A stretch of 64,000 nucleotides of DNA. Source: Mesorhizobium loti CJ3sym. GTDB taxonomy: Bacteria; Pseudomonadota; Alphaproteobacteria; Rhizobiales; Rhizobiaceae. A program made the translations under genes and the position numbers. Positions 57,250-64,000 of this stretch are shown in pieces. The stretch lies in NCBI RefSeq assembly GCF_000472785.1, contig NZ_AXAL01000007.1:232680-296679 (forward strand), written 5' to 3'. The stretch's first letter is position 1; each line of letters starts with the position of its first letter. The notes beneath the pieces were generated by a model that was not told the DNA's origin, ran no database searches, and was given only the letters and a program-made list of their open reading frames with translations.

Positions 57250-58911
57250 ATGAAGAAACTGCTTTTGGCCGCATCAGCCGCGGCACTACTGGCCGGCACA
57301 TGGCTGGCTCCGGCACAGGCCGAATATCTCAAGGAGCACCGAGGCGGCACCATTCGCCTTCTGGCCCGCTCGGCGGCGGGAACGCTCGATCCGCACATCA
57401 ACTACACCGATCAGGGCTGGCAGATGTACCAGCCGGTCTATGACGGCCTGGTGGCTTTCCGCAAGGCCGAGGGCAAAGATGGCTTCACCATCGTTCCCGA
57501 TCTGGCCGAAGCGCTGCCGCAGGTCAGCAATGACGGCAAGACCTTCACCTTCAAGCTGCGCAAGGGCATCAAGTTCTCCAGCGGCCAGGAACTTGGCGTA
57601 AAAGACGTCGTTGCCTCCTTCCAGCGCATCTTCAAGGTGTCCGGGCCGACCTCCGGCACCTTCTATGCCGGCATCGTCGGCGCCGACAAATGTCTGGCCG
57701 ACACCAAGAGCTGCATGCTGGACGGCGGCGTGGTCGGCGACGAAGCGGCCAGCACCGTCACCATCAATCTCACCAAGCCCGACGCGGAGATCCTCTACAA
57801 GCTTGCCTTGCCGCATGCCGTTGTCCTGCCGGCGGACACGCCTGCGGAAGACATGGGTTCCAAGCCCATTCCCAGCACCGGCGCCTACATGATCTCCGCC
57901 TTCGATCCCAACAAGGGCATGACGGTATCGCGCAACCCGAACTTCAAGCAGTGGAGCGAGGAAGCGCAGCCGGACGGTTACCCGGATGTCGTACAATATG
58001 ATTTCGGCCTGTCCGAGGAAGCAGCCGTCACCGCGATCCAGAACGGCGAGGCGGACTGGATGTTCGACGCGCTGCCCAGCGACCGCCTGGGCGAACTTGG
58101 CAGCAAGTCCATGGACCAGCTGCACATCTCGCCGCTTTCGGCGTGGTGGTACGCGCCGCTGAACAACCGTCTCGCGCCGTTCGACAATGAGAAGGCGCGC
58201 CAGGCCGTTGCCTATGCGATCGACCGCAACACGCTGGTCAAGCTGTTCGGCGGCAAGGTGCTGGCGTCGCCGGTCTGCCAGGTCCTGCCGCCGGACTTCC
58301 CCGGCCATGAAGACTACTGCCCCTTCACCAAGAACCCCGGCGCCAAATGGTCGGCGCCCGATCTCGACAAGGCAAAACAGCTCGTCGAGGAATCCGGCAC
58401 CAAGGGCCAGAAGGTGACCATCATCGTCGAGGACACCGCCATCTCGCGCTCGATCGGCGTCTATCTGCAGAGCGTGCTGACCAACATCGGCTATGTCGCC
58501 GACGTCAAGCCGATCTCGTCCAACCTGCAGTTCACCTACATCCAGAACACCAACAATAAGGTGCAGATGTCCGTCACCCAGTGGTACAAGGATTATCCGG
58601 CGGCTTCGGACTTCCTGAACATCCTGTTCAGCTGCGCTTCCTTCCGGGAAGGTTCGGATGCCTCGATCAACATCGCCGGCTTCTGCGACAAGGACATCGA
58701 TGCCAAGATGCAGAAGGCGCTGGACCTCGGCGTGACCGACCAGAAGGCGGCCGACAAATTGTGGGCCGAAGTCGACAGGCAGGTCACGGACAAGGCACCG
58801 GCCGTTGGCCTGTTCACGCCGAAGCGGCTTGACTTCGTCAGCAAGCGCATCGGCAACTTCAAGTTCAACCCTCAGTTCAACTGGATTGTCACCCAGTCCT
58901 GGGTGCAGTAA
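57250..58911 (+). CDS. ABC transporter substrate-binding protein, family 5 (peptide type)
   Basis: 553 aa periplasmic binding protein of the DppA/OppA class. A clear signal peptide (1-24, cleavage at AQA before EYLKE) precedes the family 5 domain: RGGTIRLLARSAAGTLDPHINYTDQ, YDGLVAF, FKLRKGIKFSSGQELGVKDVV and FDPNKGMTVSRNPNFKQW. Starts 18 bases after the S33 gene with AAAAGGGGAA as ribosome site. Di- or oligopeptides are the best ligand guess; other solutes of this class (opines, nickel) are possible. Confidence 0.94.
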   Translation: MKKLLLAASAAALLAGTWLAPAQAEYLKEHRGGTIRLLARSAAGTLDPHINYTDQGWQMYQPVYDGLVAFRKAEGKDGFTIVPDLAEALPQVSNDGKTFTFKLRKGIKFSSGQELGVKDVVASFQRIFKVSGPTSGTFYAGIVGADKCLADTKSCMLDGGVVGDEAASTVTINLTKPDAEILYKLALPHAVVLPADTPAEDMGSKPIPSTGAYMISAFDPNKGMTVSRNPNFKQWSEEAQPDGYPDVVQYDFGLSEEAAVTAIQNGEADWMFDALPSDRLGELGSKSMDQLHISPLSAWWYAPLNNRLAPFDNEKARQAVAYAIDRNTLVKLFGGKVLASPVCQVLPPDFPGHEDYCPFTKNPGAKWSAPDLDKAKQLVEESGTKGQKVTIIVEDTAISRSIGVYLQSVLTNIGYVADVKPISSNLQFTYIQNTNNKVQMSVTQWYKDYPAASDFLNILFSCASFREGSDASINIAGFCDKDIDAKMQKALDLGVTDQKAADKLWAEVDRQVTDKAPAVGLFTPKRLDFVSKRIGNFKFNPQFNWIVTQSWVQ

Positions 58912-58934
58912 CGAATCGCGCAAGGCACATACCC

Positions 58935-59951
58935 GTGTCCAACCAAGTCGCAGCCATGCCGCGCAAAACGCGAGGGCCCTGGGCCGTCGCGTTTGCGAAG
59001 CTGGCAACGGACAGGGCCGCCATGGCGTGCCTGGCCGTATTCCTGCTGATCGTCATCGCCTGTTTCAGCGCACCTCTTTATGCGAAATGGGCGGGCACGG
59101 ACCCCTTCGCCTCGACGCTCGACGCCGTCATCCAGATCGACGGCGCCGACGTTCCGGTGATGGAGCCGTCGACTGAGGGGCTCGGCCTCGGCTATACGCC
59201 GATCGGCCCGACCTGGCAGCTCGGCAACTATTTTCTCGGGGCCGACAGCCAGGGCCGCGATGTGATGGCGAGAATGCTCTATGGCGGGCTGAGTTCGCTG
59301 CTGATCGCCGGTGCTGCCACCCTCTTCACGCTGATCGTCGGCACGCTGGCCGGATTGATCGCCGGCTATTTCGGCGGCATCACCGACACGGTGTTGTCGC
59401 GCCTGCTCGACATTCTCTGGGCGTTCCCGATTTATCTGCTGGCGATTTCGCTTTCCATCGTCACCATCGCGCAAGGCATCAGGATCGGACCGATCGATAT
59501 CGAATCCGGTAGCCTGTGGCTGCCGGTCATCATCATCGGCATCGTCTACGTGCCCTATGTCGCACGCCCGATACGCGGGCAGGTCCTGTCGCTGCGCCAT
59601 AGCGAATTCGTGTTCGCAGCGATCAATCTGGGCGTGCCGGGATGGCGCATCCTGTGGCGCGACATCCTGCCCAACATCACCACCACGCTGATCGTCTTCG
59701 TGCCGCTGATGATGGCGCTGAACATGCTGACGGAATCGGCGCTCTCCTTCCTGTCGATCGGCGTGCAGCCGCCGGCCGCGAGCTGGGGCACCATCATCCA
59801 GGACGGCCAGGCGTTGCTTTACACCAGGCCGCTGGTGGCCTTGGTGCCGGGCCTGGCGATCGCGGTCTCGGTCATGGCGCTTAATGTCTTCGGCGACGGG
59901 CTGCGCGACGCGCTCGACCCGCGCTCCAAGGTTAGGCTGGGGCGCGACTGA
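58935..59951 (+). CDS. Peptide ABC transporter permease, DppC-like
   Basis: 338 aa. Six membrane segments, an N-terminal cytosolic tail and a large periplasmic loop after segment 1 are typical of DppC/OppC. Signature pieces are LGADSQGRDVMARMLYGGLSSL and the EAA loop region (FAAINLGVPGWRILWRDILPN). Starts with GTG 58935; ATG 58956 is an alternative. It precedes, rather than follows, the DppB-like gene, the reverse of the usual order, and shares one base with it (TGATG). Confidence 0.94.
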   Translation: MSNQVAAMPRKTRGPWAVAFAKLATDRAAMACLAVFLLIVIACFSAPLYAKWAGTDPFASTLDAVIQIDGADVPVMEPSTEGLGLGYTPIGPTWQLGNYFLGADSQGRDVMARMLYGGLSSLLIAGAATLFTLIVGTLAGLIAGYFGGITDTVLSRLLDILWAFPIYLLAISLSIVTIAQGIRIGPIDIESGSLWLPVIIIGIVYVPYVARPIRGQVLSLRHSEFVFAAINLGVPGWRILWRDILPNITTTLIVFVPLMMALNMLTESALSFLSIGVQPPAASWGTIIQDGQALLYTRPLVALVPGLAIAVSVMALNVFGDGLRDALDPRSKVRLGRD

Positions 59952-60922
59952 TGTTTTACGCCATTCTGCGCCGTTTCGGTCAGATGCTGTTCGTGATGTT
60001 CGGCATCTCGGTCATCGTCTTCCTGATCTTCTTCGCCACGCCGGGCGCCGATCCTGCCGCGCGCATCGCCGGCCGCAACGCGTCGCCGGAGGTGCTGGAG
60101 GCGGTGCGCCACTCCTTTGGCTTCGACCAGCCGCTCTACGTGCAGTATGTGAGGATGATGGAGAAGATCTTCGTCACCGGCGACCTGACCTCCTTCGTCA
60201 ACCGTGGCTGGAAGGTGGTGCCGGCGGTCATGGATTCGATCCCCGTCACGCTCTCGCTGGTGTTCGGGGCGGCGATCCTGTGGGTGGTTGTCTCCATCAT
60301 CATCGGCATCGTTGCCGCCGCTACCCGCGACAGCTGGCTGGACAAGCTTCTGATGGCGCTGGGGCTGCTTGGCATTTCCATGCCGGTCTACTGGCTGGGC
60401 GAGGTGATGAACCTGATCACCCAGAGCCGCTACCACGACAGCTGGGCATTCTCCTGGGTACCGCCGCTTGGCTACAAGAATTTCTCCGACGATCCGAAAG
60501 GCTGGTTCCTGACCCTGGTCATTCCATGGATCACACTGGCCATCCTCTATATCGGTATCTACGGGCGCGTGTTGCGTGCGGCCATCATCGAATCCCTGCA
60601 GGAAGACTATATCCGCACCGCCCGCGCCAAGGGCCTGTCGGAGACCCGCATCCTGCTGCGCCATGCCTTGCGAACGTCGCTGATTGCCTTCGTCACCTTG
60701 TTTGGTCTCGACTTCGGCGCGCTGGTGGGCGGCTCAGCCCTTCTGACCGAAGTGGTGTTCGGATTGCACGGCATTGGCAAGCTGACCTATGACGCGCTGC
60801 AGAATCTCGATCTGCCGATGATTATGGCAACGGTGATGTACGCCTCGATGTTCGTGGTCATCGCCAATGCCGTCGTCGATTTCGTCTACATCCTTCTCGA
60901 CCCGCGCCTGAGGACATCATGA
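59951..60922 (+). CDS. Peptide ABC transporter permease, DppB-like
   Basis: 323 aa. Begins MFYAILRRFGQMLFVMFGIS with the DppB-type first membrane segment, then FGFDQPLYVQYVRMME and the EAA loop RTARAKGLSETRILLRHAL. Six membrane segments. One-base overlap with the DppC-like gene and four-base overlap with the first ATPase gene (ATGA), so the operon is tightly coupled. Confidence 0.94.
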   Translation: MFYAILRRFGQMLFVMFGISVIVFLIFFATPGADPAARIAGRNASPEVLEAVRHSFGFDQPLYVQYVRMMEKIFVTGDLTSFVNRGWKVVPAVMDSIPVTLSLVFGAAILWVVVSIIIGIVAAATRDSWLDKLLMALGLLGISMPVYWLGEVMNLITQSRYHDSWAFSWVPPLGYKNFSDDPKGWFLTLVIPWITLAILYIGIYGRVLRAAIIESLQEDYIRTARAKGLSETRILLRHALRTSLIAFVTLFGLDFGALVGGSALLTEVVFGLHGIGKLTYDALQNLDLPMIMATVMYASMFVVIANAVVDFVYILLDPRLRTS

Positions 60923-61878
60923 TACTGTCAGTGCGCGACCTCAAAGTATCGTTCCGGACCAATGACGGCCTGGTGCGGGCCATCGACGGCGTCTCCTTCG
61001 ACCTCGAGGAAAGCGAGATCTTGGGTGTCGTCGGCGAATCCGGTTCCGGCAAGACGGTGTCGCTGCTGGCGGTCATGGGTCTCATCACCGATCCCAACGC
61101 CATCATCGAAGGCTCGATCCGCTACAAGGACCGCGAACTGGTAGGGTTGCCCGCGCGTGAACTGAGGCGGCTGCGCGGCAATGAGATCGCCATGATTTTC
61201 CAGGATCCGATGACGGCGTTGACTCCGGTCTACACGATCGGCTGGCAGATCGCCGAACAGATCCGCGCGCATCGCAACATCAGCAAGGCCAAGGCGATGG
61301 AGCGTGTCGAAGAACTGCTGGCCGAGGTGAATTTTCCCAACCCGCACGAGGCGATGTCGCGCTATCCGCACCAGCTTTCGGGCGGCATGCGCCAGCGGGC
61401 GGTGATCGCAATGGCGCTGTCCTGCAATCCGGCGCTGCTGGTGGCCGACGAGCCCACTACGGCGCTCGACGTGACGGTGCAGGCCGGTATTCTCGACCTC
61501 GTGCGCAAGCTGCGCGCGACGCACAAATCGGCGGTCGTCTTCATCACCCATGACATGGGGGTGGTCTCTGAACTCGCCGACCGGGTGATGGTCATGTATG
61601 CCGGCCGGGTGGTCGAACGGGGGACCCGGACGGAGCTGTTTTCCGACCCGCGGCATCCCTATACGCGCGCGCTGCTCGGTTCGATCCCGCCACTGACCGG
61701 TGAGAAACCGCGCCGTCTGCCGGCCATTCCCGGCTCGCCGCCATCGCTGCTGCGCTTGCCGCAAGGCTGTGCCTTCGGTCCGCGGTGCCCGGTTCAATAT
61801 GAACCCTGTGTGGCCGACAAGCCTGACCTCAGGGGCGGCACCCATGCCGCGGCATGCTATCGGGTGGCGCAGGCATGA
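60919..61878 (+). CDS. Peptide ABC transporter ATP-binding protein, DppD-like
   Basis: 319 aa ATPase. Walker A GESGSGKTVSLLAVMG is near residue 37, Q-loop in MIFQDPMTALTPVYTIG, ABC signature LSGGMRQRAVIAMAL, Walker B LLVADEPTTALD and H-loop FITHDMGVVSE. The C-terminal oligopeptide-specific domain with the Cys-rich GCAFGPRCPVQYEPC motif is present. It overlaps both neighbours by four bases. Confidence 0.95.
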   Translation: MILSVRDLKVSFRTNDGLVRAIDGVSFDLEESEILGVVGESGSGKTVSLLAVMGLITDPNAIIEGSIRYKDRELVGLPARELRRLRGNEIAMIFQDPMTALTPVYTIGWQIAEQIRAHRNISKAKAMERVEELLAEVNFPNPHEAMSRYPHQLSGGMRQRAVIAMALSCNPALLVADEPTTALDVTVQAGILDLVRKLRATHKSAVVFITHDMGVVSELADRVMVMYAGRVVERGTRTELFSDPRHPYTRALLGSIPPLTGEKPRRLPAIPGSPPSLLRLPQGCAFGPRCPVQYEPCVADKPDLRGGTHAAACYRVAQA

Positions 61879-62867
61879 GCGGACCGATGATTGACAGCCC
61901 AATCCTCGAGACGCGCTCGCTGGGCAAGCGTTTTTCGATCGGCATCCGGTTTTCCGCCGAAGGCAAGCGAACCGTCCATGCCGTCGACAATGTTTCGCTG
62001 ACTGTGCGGCGTGGCGAAACAGTCGGGCTGGTCGGTGAATCCGGATGCGGCAAGTCCACGCTGGCGCGTTGCCTGGTGAGGCTCTACGACATATCGGACG
62101 GTCAACTCCTGTTCGAAGGCGACGACATCACCTCGAAGTCGTTGTCCGAACTGAGGCCACTGCGGCGCCGCCTGCAAATGGTGTTCCAGGACCCGTCGGC
62201 CTCGCTCAATCCGCGCCGCCGCGTCGGCGATCTCGTGGCCGAGCCATTGCGCATCCATGGCAAGCTTTCGTCCCGCGAGATCACCGCACGCGTCGCCGAA
62301 CTGTTCGACCTGGTCGGGCTGCAGCCGGACCATGTCATGCGCTATCCCCATGAATTCTCCGGCGGGCAACGCCAGCGTGTCGGCATCGCGCGGGCGATTG
62401 CGTTGAACCCCGATCTCGTCGTGCTGGACGAACCGGTCTCGGCGCTCGACGTGTCGGTGCAGGCGCAGATCGTCAACCTGCTTGCCGATCTGCAGGAAAA
62501 GCTGAACCTCACCTACATCTTCATCGCTCACGACCTGTCCGTAGTGCGTCAGGTCTCGACCCGCATCGCGGTCATGTATCTCGGCTCGATTGTCGAGGAA
62601 GGCCCGGCGGAGGAAGTTTTCGCAGCCCCGGCCCATCCTTACAGCCAGGCGCTGATCTCGGCGGTTCCCGTCGTCGAGACGACGCCCAATGGGATGCGCA
62701 AGCGCATCATCCTGACCGGTGACGTGCCGAGCCCACTCAATCCGCCATCCGGCTGCCGTTTCCACCCAAGATGCCCGATTGCGGTCGAGCGATGCCGCTC
62801 GGAACGGCCAGAGCTGAGGGAATATCGACCCGGCCGCAAAGTGGCCTGCCACTTCCCGACGACATAG
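61875..62867 (+). CDS. Peptide ABC transporter ATP-binding protein, DppF-like
   Basis: 330 aa ATPase, second of the pair. Walker A GESGCGKSTLARCLV, Q-loop MVFQDPSASLNPRR, signature [15 protein letters not shown], Walker B LVVLDEPVSALD, H-loop FIAHDLSVVRQ, and the C-terminal GCRFHPRCPIAVERC motif of the oligopeptide group. ATG 61875 overlaps the preceding stop. Last gene of the operon that begins with the M17 peptidase. Confidence 0.95.
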   Translation: MSGPMIDSPILETRSLGKRFSIGIRFSAEGKRTVHAVDNVSLTVRRGETVGLVGESGCGKSTLARCLVRLYDISDGQLLFEGDDITSKSLSELRPLRRRLQMVFQDPSASLNPRRRVGDLVAEPLRIHGKLSSREITARVAELFDLVGLQPDHVMRYPHEFSGGQRQRVGIARAIALNPDLVVLDEPVSALDVSVQAQIVNLLADLQEKLNLTYIFIAHDLSVVRQVSTRIAVMYLGSIVEEGPAEEVFAAPAHPYSQALISAVPVVETTPNGMRKRIILTGDVPSPLNPPSGCRFHPRCPIAVERCRSERPELREYRPGRKVACHFPTT

Positions 62868-63005
62868 AAGGCGACCGTCGCCGTATCGTTGATCGCAGCC
62901 GGCCAAAAGATTTCCGAAGATTCTGCTTTCCTCATGGAACCAACCGCCGGGCGGAGCGTTTCATATGGTTCGATCGAGCGCATCGCGATCGACCGGGAGG
63001 AAACG

Positions 63006-63308
63006 ATGGACTACCTGCATTTCTTTTCGCCCGTGCGGATCTCGCGCGGGCAGGGGCATCCTGTAGAAGAAGTGGATAGTGTCGCCGAGGCGATGGTTTT
63101 CTTGCGTAAATGGCCGACGGGACGACGTGGGCCTGTGTTTCAATGTGCGCTGAACTGCTGCTCGGCGGCTTTGTCGGGTCAGATGTCGGCCGAGGAAGCG
63201 AGGAAGGCGTTCACGGGCTTTGCCCGGATCACGCGGCTTCTGGACGATGATATGGCGCTGCCTGTCGCCGGCGATACCACGGCGGCTGTATACGCGCTGC
63301 GGCGGTAG
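63006..63308 (+). CDS. DUF982 domain-containing protein
   Basis: 100 aa small protein of the DUF982 family, which is nearly confined to rhizobia and is often found in several copies. Typical pieces are FSPVRISRGQGHPVEEVDSV, EAMVFLRKWPTGRRGPVFQ and the A-rich helix NCCSAALSGQMSAEEARKAF. Function unknown. ATG 63006 follows GGGAGGAAACG. It may be an independent gene, 138 bases after the transporter operon, and converges on a SnoaL-like gene. Confidence 0.85.
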   Translation: MDYLHFFSPVRISRGQGHPVEEVDSVAEAMVFLRKWPTGRRGPVFQCALNCCSAALSGQMSAEEARKAFTGFARITRLLDDDMALPVAGDTTAAVYALRR

Positions 63309-63387
63309 CCGCGCCGGATTGCTGGACGTTATTGCTGAACGTTACGGACTGCGTCCGCAACGGCGTGAGCGGCTCTTTTCTGTCTGC

Positions 63388-63747
63388 TCAAGCGACGGAA
63401 TAGCGGTCTATAACCCAAAGCGACGAGCCATCGCTTTGCCGTCGGGCAACTTCGCTGGTTATGTGGCCGTCGGGAAGGCGGGTGGAGGTGAGCGCCAGGT
63501 CACCGCAAATGAGCGCTGGCCGCTGTTCTTCCATGGCAAACTTGCGGCCTGACGCGACGATCTCGGCATAGTAGCCGCGAATGGCGTCGCGGCCGCGCAG
63601 AAAACGTCCGCCGCCACAGTCGATCACCGCATCAGGTTCGAACAAAGCAGTCCTGCCATCGACATCGCCAGCATGCTGCAGCGAAATCAGCAGAGGCTCG
63701 AGATCCTGCGGATCGTAGACAGGTTTTCCCCTGGCTGGATCGTTCAT
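63388..63747 (-). CDS. SnoaL-like/DUF4440-type NTF2-fold protein
   Basis: 119 aa. The NTF2-like pattern is AGDVDGRTALFEPDAVIDCGGGRFLRGRDAIRGYYAEIVASG, with strand LALTSTRLPDGHITSEVARRQSDGSSLWVIDRYS at the end. Such small proteins include ketosteroid isomerase relatives and many unassigned members. GGAGG lies five bases before ATG 63747, better than ATG 63759. Unrelated in sequence to the SnoaL-like protein at 16.4 kb. Confidence 0.75.
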   Translation of the reverse strand: MNDPARGKPVYDPQDLEPLLISLQHAGDVDGRTALFEPDAVIDCGGGRFLRGRDAIRGYYAEIVASGRKFAMEEQRPALICGDLALTSTRLPDGHITSEVARRQSDGSSLWVIDRYSVA

Positions 63748-63849
63748 GCTGACCTCCACTCCTGCTTCGACCAGATCCTACCGTAGAATGACCTGTCGTA
63801 TGCGTGACAGCTCACGGAATGTTCTGGATCAGCGGGCGGGGCCGCGCAC

Positions 63850-64000
63850 TCAGGCAGGCAGCGTGATGCCGGAAAGCTCGGCGCAGATTTCAAGCAGGCG
63901 ATCCTGAAGTGCGTTGTCGTCGGCCTGACGATTGGCGGCCAGCGGACGTAAGTGATAAAAATAGCGGCCGGTCGTCTTGGCTTGCGGCTCGTCGCTGGCC
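63850..64000 (-). CDS. 3' end of a probable short-chain dehydrogenase (partial)
   Basis: The minus strand from the right edge reads 50 codons (ending GRYFYHLRPLAANRQADDN, LQDRLLEICAELSGITLPA) to a TGA at 63852-63850. This resembles the C-terminus of rhizobial SDR-family oxidoreductases, but no catalytic part is in the window, so the call is tentative. Codon use fits a real gene. Confidence 0.45.
   Translation of the reverse strand, partial: ASDEPQAKTTGRYFYHLRPLAANRQADDNALQDRLLEICAELSGITLPA

Noticed and set aside
57286..59007. 573-codon minus-strand open frame opposite the peptide-binding protein
   Set aside because: Antisense shadow; the plus strand has a signal peptide and family 5 motifs throughout.

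Overview
This 64 kb, high-GC (roughly 62-63%) window is chromosomal core DNA of an alphaproteobacterium of the order Rhizobiales, most likely Mesorhizobium or a close Phyllobacteriaceae relative. The basis is gene content and order: clpS-clpA with a PHB phasin; rpsB-tsf-pyrH-frr-uppS-cdsA-rseP-bamA-lpxD-fabZ-lpxA-lpxI-lpxB facing gltA-gltX; comEC-lexA; moeA-moaC-trpC-trpD-ppiD; tpiA-secG-pyrG. EipB, LpxI (not LpxH), an alphaproteobacterial LexA box and a RIME-type repeat all fit.

Layout. 1-6 kb: membrane J-domain protein, SPOR-type D-Ala-D-Ala carboxypeptidase, phasin with its own promoter/operator, and the N-end-rule adaptor ClpS with ClpA. 6-13.3 kb: small accessory genes (CPT-like kinase, HIT protein, membrane phosphoglycerol-transferase-like sulfatase-fold enzyme, FemAB-like protein, GDPD, RidA, EipB, DUF4031, frameshifted LysE). 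13.4-29.5 kb: the translation and envelope run, rpsB to lpxB, broken once by a LysR/SnoaL/aldo-keto reductase insert (15.3-18.0 kb). A strong bidirectional terminator ends it against gltA. 29.5-35.8 kb: gltA, gltX, comEC (frameshifted) and lexA with its SOS box. 35.8-41.1 kb: a tryptophan catabolic module, ligase-kynA-kynU on the minus strand with a divergent formamidase, sitting between lexA and moeA. 41.1-46.6 kb: minus-strand operon ppiD-trpD-trpC-moaC-moeA with overlapping or nearly abutting genes. 46.7-51.8 kb: tpiA, secG, an L,D-transpeptidase, pyrG, DUF1697. 51.8-64 kb: NCS1 transporter, RIME repeat, GcvA-like regulator, then a plus-strand peptide-use operon (M17 aminopeptidase, S33 hydrolase, SBP, two permeases, two ATPases), DUF982, a SnoaL-like protein and the 3' end of a probable short-chain dehydrogenase.

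How the genes work together. The Lpx genes, BamA, RseP, CdsA and UppS build the outer envelope next to translation factors, with several 4-8 bp overlaps suggesting coupling. The kyn module can be read as a complete route from tryptophan to anthraniloyl-CoA. The 54.8-62.9 kb operon pairs peptide import with two peptidases.

No prophage, insertion sequence, CRISPR array, tRNA, rRNA or defence island was seen, and nothing here is convincingly a wholly new system. The best leads are the kyn/anthraniloyl-CoA module, the peptide-use operon, the twin phasin operator, the structured rpsB leader, and two single-base frameshifts (lysE-like, comEC) that may be sequencing errors.
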